Positions 42,172 through 49,703 of a stretch of 64,000 nt of DNA are shown piece by piece. The notes below the pieces were generated by a model. The model had not been told where the DNA came from and did not search any database. It worked only from the letters and a program-made list of their open reading frames with translations. Origin of the DNA: Acuticoccus sp. I52.16.1 (lineage in GTDB: Bacteria; Pseudomonadota; Alphaproteobacteria; Rhizobiales; Amorphaceae). The stretch is from contig NZ_CP094828.1 of NCBI RefSeq assembly GCF_022865125.1, positions 2,232,001-2,296,000 on the forward strand, read 5' to 3'. The first letter of the stretch is position 1. Each line of letters opens with the position of its first letter. The translations under genes were made by a program, and so were the position numbers.

Positions 42172-42570
42172 ATGGCGGACAGTCGACCCGAGACCGAGAA
42201 GATCACGATCAATCTCGGTCCGGTCGACCTCGGCCGGATCGACCTCCTCGTCCAGGAAAGCTTCTACCAGAACCGCACGGACTTCATCCGCACCGCCATT
42301 CGCAACCAGCTCGCGGGTCATGCCGCGGAGGTCTCGCGGGCGATCGATCGACACAGCCTCGATCTCGGCCTGCGTGACGTCACCGCTCGTGAGTTGGAAG
42401 CCGCGCAGGTGGCCGGTGAACGGCTCCACATCAAGGTCGTCGGACTGGCGCGCATCGCGCCTGACGTCACGCCGGCCCTCGCCGCCGCCACGATCGGCTC
42501 CATCACCGTCCTCGGCATGCTTCAGGCGAGCCGGGACGTGAAGGCCGCGCTCGCGGATCGCATCGCCTGA
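42172..42570 (+). CDS. CopG-like ribbon-helix-helix regulator
   Basis: 132 residues. The N-terminal ribbon-helix-helix is in EKITINLGPVDLGRIDLLVQESFYQNRTDFIRTAIRNQL, about residues 8-48. The C-terminal 80 residues (LHIKVVGLARIAPDVTPALAAATIGSITVLGML) have no clear assignment and may bind a ligand or partner. ATG 42172 has GGAGG eight bases upstream, favouring it over ATG 42157. It is 42 bases upstream of a PHB-depolymerase-like esterase gene and has tandem repeats in its promoter, so autoregulation and control of the esterase are likely. Confidence 0.82.
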   Translation: MADSRPETEKITINLGPVDLGRIDLLVQESFYQNRTDFIRTAIRNQLAGHAAEVSRAIDRHSLDLGLRDVTARELEAAQVAGERLHIKVVGLARIAPDVTPALAAATIGSITVLGMLQASRDVKAALADRIA

Positions 42571-42612
42571 CAGGCACCTCGCACAGTCGGCCCACGCCGG
42601 CGAAGGACACCC

Positions 42613-43752
42613 ATGAACGATCAATTTGCCGCGGCCCTGCGCCAGGCCACCGCCGCGGTGCGCGACGGCCAACCGGGCGAGGCGACGGCCATCATCCGCT
42701 CCGCGCTCGGCAGTGGCGAGGCCGATATGCGCGAGGCCGATCCTCAAGCCTCGCCCGCGGGCGGCGGCCGACGGAGCCGGCGGGGCCGTGGTCCCGAGCG
42801 GCCGACCCATCCGCTCGGCAAGGTGGTGGAGACGCTGATGTCGCAGCGCGGCCGGACCCTCGCCCCGGCCGACCCCGCCGTGCCGCCGACGCCCGACGAC
42901 GCGGAGTTCACCTCGCGCGGGTACGACGGGCCGGACGGGCACCGCGGCTACCGGCTCTTCAATCCCGATCCGGCGCTCGGCAAGGCGAACGGGCTCATCG
43001 TCATGCTGCACGGCTGCCATCAGACCCCGGACGACTTCGCGGCCGGCACGAACATGAACCGCCTCGCGGCGATGCACGGCCTCCTCGTCGCCTATCCGGG
43101 TCAGCCGAGGCGGGCGAACATGGCGGGGTGCTGGAACTGGTTCGACCCGAGCCATCAGCGCCGCGGGACCGGGGAGCCGGCGATGCTCGCGGGCCTGACG
43201 ACGGAATTGCGGGACGAGTTCGGCATTCCGTCCGACCGGGTCTTCGTCGCCGGACTCTCGGCCGGCGGCGCGATGGCGGCCGTGTTGGTGGCGACGTACC
43301 CGGAGCTCTTCGCGGCGGCGGGGATCCACTCCGGGCTCGGCTACGGCGCGGCGTCGGACGTGATGTCGGCGTTCTCGGCCATGAATGGCGGCGGTGGCCC
43401 GCTGCGCGCGGCGGAGGCCGCCGATGTGCGCCCGCGGCTGATCATCGTCCACGGCACGGCCGACACCACCGTGGCCCCGAGCAACGCCGCGACCATCTTC
43501 AATGCGATGGAGGACCTCCTGCCCGCCGTGGAGCGCAACGTCGAGCGCGTCGCGGGTCCGCCGCACGGGCGACCGGAGGTTGTCCACCGGCTGGAGCAGG
43601 GCGGCTCGATCGTCGCCGAAATGCGGATGGTGGACGGGATGGGCCATGCCTGGTCGGGCGGCTCGGAGGCCGGTTCCTACACGGATCCGGCCGGCCCCGA
43701 CGCGTCCGCCGCGATGGTACGCTTCTTCCTCGCCCAGGACGGACGACCCTAG
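42613..43752 (+). CDS. PHB-depolymerase-like esterase
   Basis: 379 residues. After about 100 low-complexity residues rich in Arg, Gly and Pro, the hydrolase domain begins. GLIVMLHGCHQTPDDFAAGTNMNRLAAMHGLLVAYPGQ is the oxyanion region. FVAGLSAGGAMAAVLVATYPELFAAAGIHSG holds the nucleophile Ser. The Asp is in IIVHGTADTTVAP and the His in GMGHAWSGG. This is the catalytic-domain type 1 of extracellular short-chain PHA depolymerases. There is no signal peptide, so it may act inside the cell, or on a granule, or on unrelated esters. It follows the ribbon-helix-helix regulator. Confidence 0.85.
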   Translation: MNDQFAAALRQATAAVRDGQPGEATAIIRSALGSGEADMREADPQASPAGGGRRSRRGRGPERPTHPLGKVVETLMSQRGRTLAPADPAVPPTPDDAEFTSRGYDGPDGHRGYRLFNPDPALGKANGLIVMLHGCHQTPDDFAAGTNMNRLAAMHGLLVAYPGQPRRANMAGCWNWFDPSHQRRGTGEPAMLAGLTTELRDEFGIPSDRVFVAGLSAGGAMAAVLVATYPELFAAAGIHSGLGYGAASDVMSAFSAMNGGGGPLRAAEAADVRPRLIIVHGTADTTVAPSNAATIFNAMEDLLPAVERNVERVAGPPHGRPEVVHRLEQGGSIVAEMRMVDGMGHAWSGGSEAGSYTDPAGPDASAAMVRFFLAQDGRP

Positions 43753-43789
43753 TCGTCCGGAAACGACGGATCTCCGCTTGTCGCGGAGG

Positions 43790-44935
43790 TCACGTCGCTC
43801 GGTCGTCGGGCTCCCCGCGCGCTCCGATGGGCCGGGGCGCAGCGGCGTCGATCTCGTCGGGTTCGCCGCCGGACAGGAACGACCCCAGACCCGCGAGGCT
43901 CGGGACGAACTGGCAGATGACGTTGAGGACGACGAGCAGTGGGACGGCGACGATCATCCCGACGATGGACCACAGCCAGGCGAACAAGGCGACGGCGATG
44001 AAGACGATCACCGTATTCAACTGAAGCCGCTGCGAGACGAGGTAGGGCGTCACGACTTGTCCCTCGGCCGACGTGAGGGCGAGGTAGGTCGCGCCGACCA
44101 GGATCGGAACGACGAAGCCGTCCATCGAGACGAGCGCCACGAGGGTTGCGACGAGCACGCCCACGACCGCGCCGACATAGGGGATGTAGTTCAGGACGAA
44201 CGCACCGACCCCGAAGAGGATCGGCGCCGGCATCCCCCACGCCCACATCGCGCCTCCCACGGCGACGCCGAGCCCGGCGTTGATGAGCGTGATGGCGCCG
44301 AGATAGTGTCCGAGGCTCGTCTCGATCGCATGCATCGCCGACAGGGCTTCTTTGCGCTGTTCCGTCGCGGCAAAGCTCTGCACGATGCGGCGATAGAGCA
44401 GCTCCCGCGAGGCGAGTGCGAAAAATAGCAGGACGATCGCGAAAATCAGCTGGCCGAAGACCGCCGGTGTCGTGATCGCGATGCTGGTCAGCATTCCCGA
44501 GCCGTCACCTTGGGTGGTCGCGACGGTCGCGTCCGGCTTCGGGCCGCCGATCGACAGCGAGCTCAGTCGGGAAAACGCGTCCTGAACGTCCGTGAGGGGG
44601 CCTTGCAGGGCGGCGAACTTGGACTGAAGGGCGGCAAGGATCGTCGGCGCGTTGTCCACCGCGGTCGACAACGGCACGGCAAGCACGACCATGGCGACCA
44701 CGACGCCGACGAGCAGACCGAGGGTCACCAGCATGGCGGCGACGGCCTGCGGGATCCCCACGCGCGCCATCGCGCGGCAGACCGGCGTGAAGACGAAGAA
44801 TAGCAGGATCGAAAGGGTCAGCGGCATGAGCAGGCCACGGGCCAGCGTGATCGCCGCGAAGAGCAGGATGATGAAGACGCCGACCATGGCCCAGCTCGGC
44901 TGATGCCGCACGATCGAGATCTGTTGAGGTTGCAT
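43790..44935 (-). CDS. AI-2E family permease (PerM/YdiK-like)
   Basis: 381 residues of the AI-2 exporter (TqsA/PerM) superfamily. Two or three N-terminal helices include MVGVFIILLFAAITLARGLLMPLTLSILLFFVFTP. A soluble loop follows around residues 90-150 (AALQSKFAALQGPLTDVQDAF). The conserved C-terminal half has GVGAFVLNYIPYVGAVVGVLVATLVAL and GQVVTPYLVSQRLQLNTVIVFIAVALFAWLWSIVGMIVAVPLLVVLNVI. Roles in the family range from autoinducer export to ion exchange. ATG 44935 was chosen; a GTG six bases earlier is possible. The region 44936-45157 holds no gene I can support. Confidence 0.88.
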   Translation of the reverse strand: MQPQQISIVRHQPSWAMVGVFIILLFAAITLARGLLMPLTLSILLFFVFTPVCRAMARVGIPQAVAAMLVTLGLLVGVVVAMVVLAVPLSTAVDNAPTILAALQSKFAALQGPLTDVQDAFSRLSSLSIGGPKPDATVATTQGDGSGMLTSIAITTPAVFGQLIFAIVLLFFALASRELLYRRIVQSFAATEQRKEALSAMHAIETSLGHYLGAITLINAGLGVAVGGAMWAWGMPAPILFGVGAFVLNYIPYVGAVVGVLVATLVALVSMDGFVVPILVGATYLALTSAEGQVVTPYLVSQRLQLNTVIVFIAVALFAWLWSIVGMIVAVPLLVVLNVICQFVPSLAGLGSFLSGGEPDEIDAAAPRPIGARGEPDDRAT

Positions 44936-45157
44936 CGGCACGCCGCGCCTCGTTGCCTTGTGCGCATTTACTGCGCGGGATCCATCGAGGGAGGAAACGC
45001 CGGGGAGTGGCCCGCCGATCCCCTCACGACATCGAATTTGGATGCATCGGCCCGCCCGACGCGATCGCGGCCCGCCCGGCCCGTTTCACGCGCCGTGGGC
45101 CGCGGCGGCGCCCCGTTCGAGGGCCGGCGCGTCGGGACGGGGCCGGGCCCGACGTCG

Positions 45158-46075
45158 CTATCCGGCGCCGATCCCGTTCTGTGCCGGGAACGCCGGATTC
45201 GCCGGCGCGAGCGTCAATGCTTCGACATCCGGGTGGCGGCCGAGCATCGCCTCGAGTTCGCTGTCGGTTCCGCCCGCGACCTCCTCGGTCCACACCTTGA
45301 AGAGCTTCAGGTCGTAGGCGCCGAACGTGGTCATCATGGCCCCGTCCGCCGCATCCCGGCCGCGAACCATCAGAATGCGCCCGATGCGGGGAATGTTGTG
45401 GCGCGCGTCGAAGGTGTGCCACCGATCTCCGAGGTAGATTTCGGTCCACGCGCTGAAGTCGCCGGGGCCCGACGGGGGAACGCCGATATCGCCGAGGTAG
45501 CCGCTGGCGTATCGGGCCGGGATACTCATGGCCCGGCACAGCGCGATCATCAGATGCGCGAAGTCGCGGCACACGCCGGTGCGCTCCTTGTAGGCCTCCG
45601 CCGCCGTCTTCGTCGGACGGCCGAAGCCGTAGCCGAACGTCAGGTGGTTGTGCACGAAGTTGCTGATCGCCTGCACGCGGCCCCAACCCATCGGCGTGCC
45701 TGCGAACAGGCGCCACGCTTCGTCGCTGAGGACGTCCGACTCGCAGTAGCGGCTCGCCATCAGGTACGGCAGCGTCTCGGGCGGCAGATCGGCCACCTCG
45801 TGCTGTGCCGCGTTCCAGTCGTACGGATCGGGTGCGCCGTCGGCGTCGGCTATGCAATCGGTCGACAGTCTGAGAGGACCGGCGGGGGCGTGCAGCCGGA
45901 CGAGCCGATTGCCGAACGGATCGAGGATATCGTCGACCGGAAGGTCCGGCTCGATCTTCAGGCGGTCCGATCCGATGATGCGCCCGGTGTAGGCCGAGTG
46001 CGGTGACAAGCCGAGAATCAACGTCGTGGGTGTTTTGCAGGTCAGTGCGATCTCAAACCCGAAGCGGATATACAT
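45158..46075 (-). CDS. transglutaminase-like protein with Ser at the catalytic His position
   Basis: 305 residues. A beta-rich N-terminal domain covers about residues 1-110. The transglutaminase-like core has ERTGVCRDFAHLMIALCRAMSIPARYASGYL with Cys169, then DFSAWTEIYLGDRWHTFDARHN. In relatives the second block reads FHAW...; here S208 replaces the catalytic His, while D223 is kept. The codon is AGC, two changes from a His codon. It may be an inactive or altered enzyme, binding rather than cleaving. It is divergent from a second transglutaminase-like gene with an intact triad. The C-terminal 60 residues are less conserved. Confidence 0.82.
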   Translation of the reverse strand: MYIRFGFEIALTCKTPTTLILGLSPHSAYTGRIIGSDRLKIEPDLPVDDILDPFGNRLVRLHAPAGPLRLSTDCIADADGAPDPYDWNAAQHEVADLPPETLPYLMASRYCESDVLSDEAWRLFAGTPMGWGRVQAISNFVHNHLTFGYGFGRPTKTAAEAYKERTGVCRDFAHLMIALCRAMSIPARYASGYLGDIGVPPSGPGDFSAWTEIYLGDRWHTFDARHNIPRIGRILMVRGRDAADGAMMTTFGAYDLKLFKVWTEEVAGGTDSELEAMLGRHPDVEALTLAPANPAFPAQNGIGAG

Positions 46076-46202
46076 TCGTTACCTTTCCATGCCCGATGCA
46101 TAGTCTTTCCTCAATCTGAAATTCCAAGCATTGTTCTTTTTGCATTGCGCCAGATATAGGAGTTCAACTGCAGAAAAAGGCAAGTGGCATGGAAATACGA
46201 TT
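46076..46202. promoter_or_regulatory. divergent promoter region of the two transglutaminase-like genes
   Basis: 127 bases, markedly more A/T-rich than their surroundings. A possible plus-strand promoter is TTGTTC (46132-46137) and TATAGG 18 bases later. No strong dyad is evident. Shared control of the two genes is likely but not shown. Confidence 0.4.
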
Positions 46203-47084
46203 GTGAGCACCCTGTCGATCTCTCACAAGACGCGGTATTCGTATGATCGCCCGGTCGAATTTGGGCCGCATGACCTGATGCTCCGGCCCCGTGATGGCCA
46301 TGACATGCGGATTTTGGAGTCGAGCTTGACCGTCTCGCCCCCCGCGGACGTCGGGTGGGCCTATGACACATTCGGTAACTCCGTGGCGCAGCTGACGTTC
46401 CACGAACCGGCTCAGGAACTGGTGATCGCCAGCCAGCTCCGGCTGCGGCGATACGCATTCGACGATCCGCTCGTGCGCATCGGTCGCCGTGCGGGGGCGC
46501 ACCCGCCGCAGTACGCTCCGGACGAGGCGTTCGACCTCGCTCCGCTGCTCGCGATCGACCGGCCGCGGGACGCCGACGTCGTCGAGGCCTGGATCTCGGC
46601 GGCCCTGCCGGAACGGCCGGAGGGAAGCGCCGAAACGCTGGGCGCTCTGTCGATGGCGGTCAACGAAAGCTTCGTCTACCGGCGCCGGGAGGAGAAGGGC
46701 GTGCAATCTCCGGCCCAGACCATCACGACCGGCAGCGGCACGTGCCGCGACTTCGCCTTTCTCTTCATGGAGGCGGCCCGCTCGCTGGGGTATGCCGCGC
46801 GCTTCGTCACCGGCTACCTGTACGACCCGGCCGCCGACGCCGCGGATGCCGAGCGCATGACGGGCGGCGGCGCCACCCACGCCTGGGCGGACGTCTTCCT
46901 GCCGGGTGCCGGCTGGGTCGAGTTCGACCCGACCAACCGGATCGTCGCCAGTCGCAACCTCGTCCGCGTGGCAACCACCCGGACACCGGCGCAGGCGATC
47001 CCCGTCAGCGGCACCTTCCGCACCATCGGCGGCGGATCACAGACGTCGATGGAAGTGGAGGTGGCGGTACTTCGCGTCCCTTGA
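46203..47084 (+). CDS. transglutaminase-like cysteine hydrolase with intact triad
   Basis: 293 residues. The N-terminal bacterial transglutaminase region (residues 1-90) has LSISHKTRYSYDRPVEFGPHDLMLRPR and SPPADVGWAYDTFGN. The core has TGSGTCRDFAFLFMEAARSLGYAARFVTGYLY with Cys181, THAWADVFLPGAGWVEFDPTN with His226 and Asp242, a complete Cys-His-Asp triad. Family members are usually peptidase-like. No signal peptide is evident. The start is GTG 46203, giving the expected MSTLSISHKTRYSYD; no better ATG is in frame. In other bacteria such genes cluster with alpha-E and ATP-grasp proteins; those are absent here. Confidence 0.88.
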   Translation: MSTLSISHKTRYSYDRPVEFGPHDLMLRPRDGHDMRILESSLTVSPPADVGWAYDTFGNSVAQLTFHEPAQELVIASQLRLRRYAFDDPLVRIGRRAGAHPPQYAPDEAFDLAPLLAIDRPRDADVVEAWISAALPERPEGSAETLGALSMAVNESFVYRRREEKGVQSPAQTITTGSGTCRDFAFLFMEAARSLGYAARFVTGYLYDPAADAADAERMTGGGATHAWADVFLPGAGWVEFDPTNRIVASRNLVRVATTRTPAQAIPVSGTFRTIGGGSQTSMEVEVAVLRVP

Positions 47085-47161
47085 GGTGCCGGCCGCCCGC
47101 TGCATCCCACCAGCGGGCGCGGCGCGGTCGGCGGAAGCCGGGACGCCGGGTCGCCGGGTCG

Positions 47162-47389
47162 GGCCTGGGCGGTGGGCCGCACGACGATGCTGCCGACGTC
47201 CACGTCCCGCGGCTGCTCCATGGCGAACTGGATCGCACGGGCGATCGCGTCGGGCGGTATCGCGACGGCCTGGCTATCGCCGAGACCCTGGCGCGCAGCC
47301 GGATCGGCCGCGCTTTGCACGCGATCCATGCGGATGTGGGAGAGGACGCCGTCGACTTCGTGGCGGCCCCGGCATGCAACATCGGTCGT
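47162..47389 (-). pseudogene. C-terminal remnant of an SDR oxidoreductase
   Basis: In the 331-bp gap between the transglutaminase-like gene and the L,D-transpeptidase gene, the minus strand encodes AIPPDAIARAIQFAMEQP then RDVDVGSIVVRPTAQ. This is the distinctive C-terminus of a common SDR subgroup (usually IPPDAIARAIAFAIEQPADVDVNEIVVRPTAQ). About 40 upstream residues are recognisable only vaguely, and there is no cofactor or YxxxK part. The frame does not stop after the conserved end but runs on. It is a decayed, N-terminally truncated gene. The rest of the gap is featureless. Confidence 0.7.
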
Positions 47390-47415
47390 GCATTCGGCTT
47401 TTATGGTGCCCGGTC

Positions 47416-48090
47416 TCAGCTCACGGCGTGCGAGAGATTCGGCAGCACGACGACGCGCGTGCCGAGGGGGACGCGGGCGTAGAGGTCGATGATGTCCTGA
47501 TTGAAGAAGCGGACGCAGCCCGAGGAGACCATGGCCCCGATCGATCGAGGTTCCGTCGTTCCGTGCAGACGGTACAGCGTGTCGCGGCCGTCGCGGTAGA
47601 GATAGAGCGCCCTGGGTCCGAGCGGATTGCCCAGACCGCCGGCAAGCCCGTCGGCATATTGCGCATAGCGCTCCGGCTCACGGGCGATCATGGCGGGGGT
47701 GGGCGTCCACCGGGGCCATTCGGCCTTGCGGTCGATCGTCGCCTCGCCCGCGAAATTGAACGCCTCCTGCTTGCCGACGCCGATCCCGTACCGCAGCGCC
47801 CGGCCGCCCGCGAGCACAAGGTACGCATGGCGTGCCCCGAGATCGACGACGATCGTGCCGGCCGGCTGGCCGGTCGGATTTTCGACCTCCTGGCGGAGGA
47901 AGCGAGGGTCGACATGGCCGATATCGACCGCGGGGATCGCAAACGGCTCCGTGTCGATGGCGGCGTACATCTCGGCGTAGCGGACCCGCGTGAGGTGCGT
48001 CCGCTGCGCGGCGAGGTCCTCCTCGCGGGTGACGCACGCAGCGAGAGCGAACGGGGTGGTGAGCACGAAGGCCCGTCGGCTGAAGATCAT
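47416..48090 (-). CDS. L,D-transpeptidase (YkuD domain) lipoprotein
   Basis: 224 residues. The N-terminus MIFSRRAFVLTTPFALAAC has twin Arg and a lipobox (LAAC, Cys19), so it is probably a lipoprotein, perhaps exported by Tat. A segment near residues 50-65 is followed by the YkuD domain. This has TIVVDLGARHAYLVLAGGRALRYGIGVG at the start and HGTTEPRSIGAMVSSGCVRFFNQDIIDLYARVPLGTRVVVL with the catalytic Cys in SSGCVRF. It forms 3-3 peptidoglycan or lipoprotein cross-links. ATG 48090 was chosen to begin at the signal. It is divergent from a LysR gene. Confidence 0.92.
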   Translation of the reverse strand: MIFSRRAFVLTTPFALAACVTREEDLAAQRTHLTRVRYAEMYAAIDTEPFAIPAVDIGHVDPRFLRQEVENPTGQPAGTIVVDLGARHAYLVLAGGRALRYGIGVGKQEAFNFAGEATIDRKAEWPRWTPTPAMIAREPERYAQYADGLAGGLGNPLGPRALYLYRDGRDTLYRLHGTTEPRSIGAMVSSGCVRFFNQDIIDLYARVPLGTRVVVLPNLSHAVS

Positions 48091-48182
48091 GAGTGCCTCC
48101 ACTTGTGCCGGGCACATGCGTGGAGAGACAGTGGGATGTCCATCGGCTATATGTTTCTACGGTCTATAGCCAGGAGTTATGA

Positions 48183-49130
48183 ATGGACCTGTCCCTCGCC
48201 CTGCGGGCCTTCGTCCGGACCGTCGAACGTGGCTCCATCAGCGCCGCCGCTCGGGATCTGTCGGTGTCGCAGCCGGGGGTCAGCAAGCACATTCGCAATC
48301 TCGAGGAGCATGTCGGCGCGCGCCTCCTGGAGCGCTCCAATCGGATCGTGCGGCCGACCCCGCTCGGCCAGACCCTCTACGAGGCGAGCCGGCAAGGTCT
48401 CGCGACCATCGACGCCGCGCTGGAAGGCGTGCGCCGCGACATGGGCGCCGTGGAAGGACTGCTGCGCGTGCACGCGCCGACCTGCATCGGCGCCAAGCAT
48501 CTCTACCCGCTCGTGCTCGACTTCCAGGAGCGCTATCCGGCCGTCGCCGTCGACCTCGCGCTGGAGAACCGCACGGTCGATCTCGTCTATGAGAACTTCG
48601 ACCTCGCACTCCGCCTCGGGCGGCCGGAGAGCCAGGGCCTCATCGTTCGCCAGATCGGCATCGTCCGGCGCATCCTCGTCGCCACTCCGGAGCTTCTGGC
48701 CCGGATCGGGCCGATCGACACGATCGAACAGCTCGCCGAAGTGCCCGTGGTGAGCATGCTGTCGATGGCGCCGCCACTCGACACGCTGACGCTGTACCGA
48801 GGCGGCACGGCATGCGAGGCGCGCATCAACCCCATCCTGCGCACCAACAATCCCGATGTGGTCGTGCAGACGCTGATCGCGGGGCGCGCGGTCGGCCCGG
48901 TCCAACCGCTCCTTGTCCCCGACGAACTCGCGGACGGTCGGCTCGTGCGGATCCTGCCGGAGTACGAGCTGCACGCCTCCGACGCCTTCTTCGCCTATCC
49001 GTCGGTCCGCTTCATGCGCCCCGTCGTCCGGGCCTTCACGGATTTCGCCATCGCGCGATTGCGCGCGGTGGCGGGGATGGCCGTCACGGCTGCGCCAGCC
49101 GGCTCGCCGAGCGCTGCGGCGCGCGCATAG
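48183..49130 (+). CDS. LysR-family transcriptional regulator
   Basis: 315 residues. The HTH is LALRAFVRTVERGSISAAARDLSVSQPGVSKHIRNLEEHVGARLLERSNRIVRPTPLG. The effector domain follows, with VDLVYENFDLALRLGRPESQGLIVRQIG, as in the group often paired with short-chain dehydrogenases or efflux pumps. Its neighbours are the divergent L,D-transpeptidase and, beyond that, an SDR remnant, which may have been its original target. It could now act on the MarR-efflux operon downstream, but that is inference. Confidence 0.92.
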   Translation: MDLSLALRAFVRTVERGSISAAARDLSVSQPGVSKHIRNLEEHVGARLLERSNRIVRPTPLGQTLYEASRQGLATIDAALEGVRRDMGAVEGLLRVHAPTCIGAKHLYPLVLDFQERYPAVAVDLALENRTVDLVYENFDLALRLGRPESQGLIVRQIGIVRRILVATPELLARIGPIDTIEQLAEVPVVSMLSMAPPLDTLTLYRGGTACEARINPILRTNNPDVVVQTLIAGRAVGPVQPLLVPDELADGRLVRILPEYELHASDAFFAYPSVRFMRPVVRAFTDFAIARLRAVAGMAVTAAPAGSPSAAARA

Positions 49131-49179
49131 AGGGGTCACGCAAACGACGCAGGACCACACTTGCCCGGGGTCGTTCACC

Positions 49180-49213
49180 CTGATAGGTAGCTTTGCATCT
49201 GATAGCTATGCAC
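49180..49213 (+). promoter_or_regulatory. repeats before the MarR-efflux operon
   Basis: Two related copies, CTGATAGGTAGCTTTGCAT (49180-49198) and CTGATAGCTATGCAC (49199-49213), lie 35-70 bases before the MarR GTG. The second contains the perfect 8-base palindrome ATAGCTAT (49202-49209). The local sequence then becomes A/T-rich (TTTATATATG), like a -10 region. A MarR autoregulatory operator is plausible. Confidence 0.4.
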
Positions 49214-49247
49214 CTTTATATATGCCTCTCCGTGGCTCCGCTGGGTC

Positions 49248-49703
49248 GTGATTGTGAGCTTGATCGAGACGAATACGACGAGTTTTCTGCAGGATCTGGC
49301 CACCGCGGCGCGCAAGCTGCGGAACCTGTTCGACTCGCGGGCGCGCGAGAGCGGGATGACGTTCGCGCGGGCTCGCCTCATTCTCCATCTGGAGCGCAAG
49401 TCTGGCGCGAACCAGGCAGAGCTTGCGGAAGCCATCGAGGTCGAACGCCCGACCATCGCACGCCTGATCGACGGGCTGGAAAAGGTCGGCGTCGTCGTGC
49501 GCGCGCCGGCAGAGCATGATCGCCGCGCCCGTGTCGTCACGTTGACCGACGCCGGGCGCACGCAGGCGACGAACCTCGTCGAACTGGCGGATCGCTTGCG
49601 CGAGGACGCTCTGGACGGGATCGACCCGGCCGACCTGCAGGCCGCGCAGCGCGTCGTCGCGAAGATCCTCTCGAACCTCGCCGCGATAGCCTGCGATGAA
49701 TGA
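49248..49703 (+). CDS. MarR-family transcriptional regulator
   Basis: 151 residues of the MarR winged-helix fold. ARKLRNLFDSRARESGMTFARARLILHLERKSGANQAELAEAIEVERPTIARLIDGLEKVGVVVRAPAEHDRRARVVTLTDAGR covers the recognition helix and the wing with its DxRxR pattern. Start candidates are GTG 49248 and GTG 49254. Its end overlaps the MFS gene start by eight bases, so it probably represses its own efflux operon in response to a phenolic or drug-like ligand, as for EmrR. Confidence 0.9.
   Translation: MIVSLIETNTTSFLQDLATAARKLRNLFDSRARESGMTFARARLILHLERKSGANQAELAEAIEVERPTIARLIDGLEKVGVVVRAPAEHDRRARVVTLTDAGRTQATNLVELADRLREDALDGIDPADLQAAQRVVAKILSNLAAIACDE

Noticed and set aside
43790-44935. Quorum-signal (AI-2) exporter function.
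   Set aside because: The family name is historical; most members are not AI-2 exporters and no lsr/lux genes are nearby.
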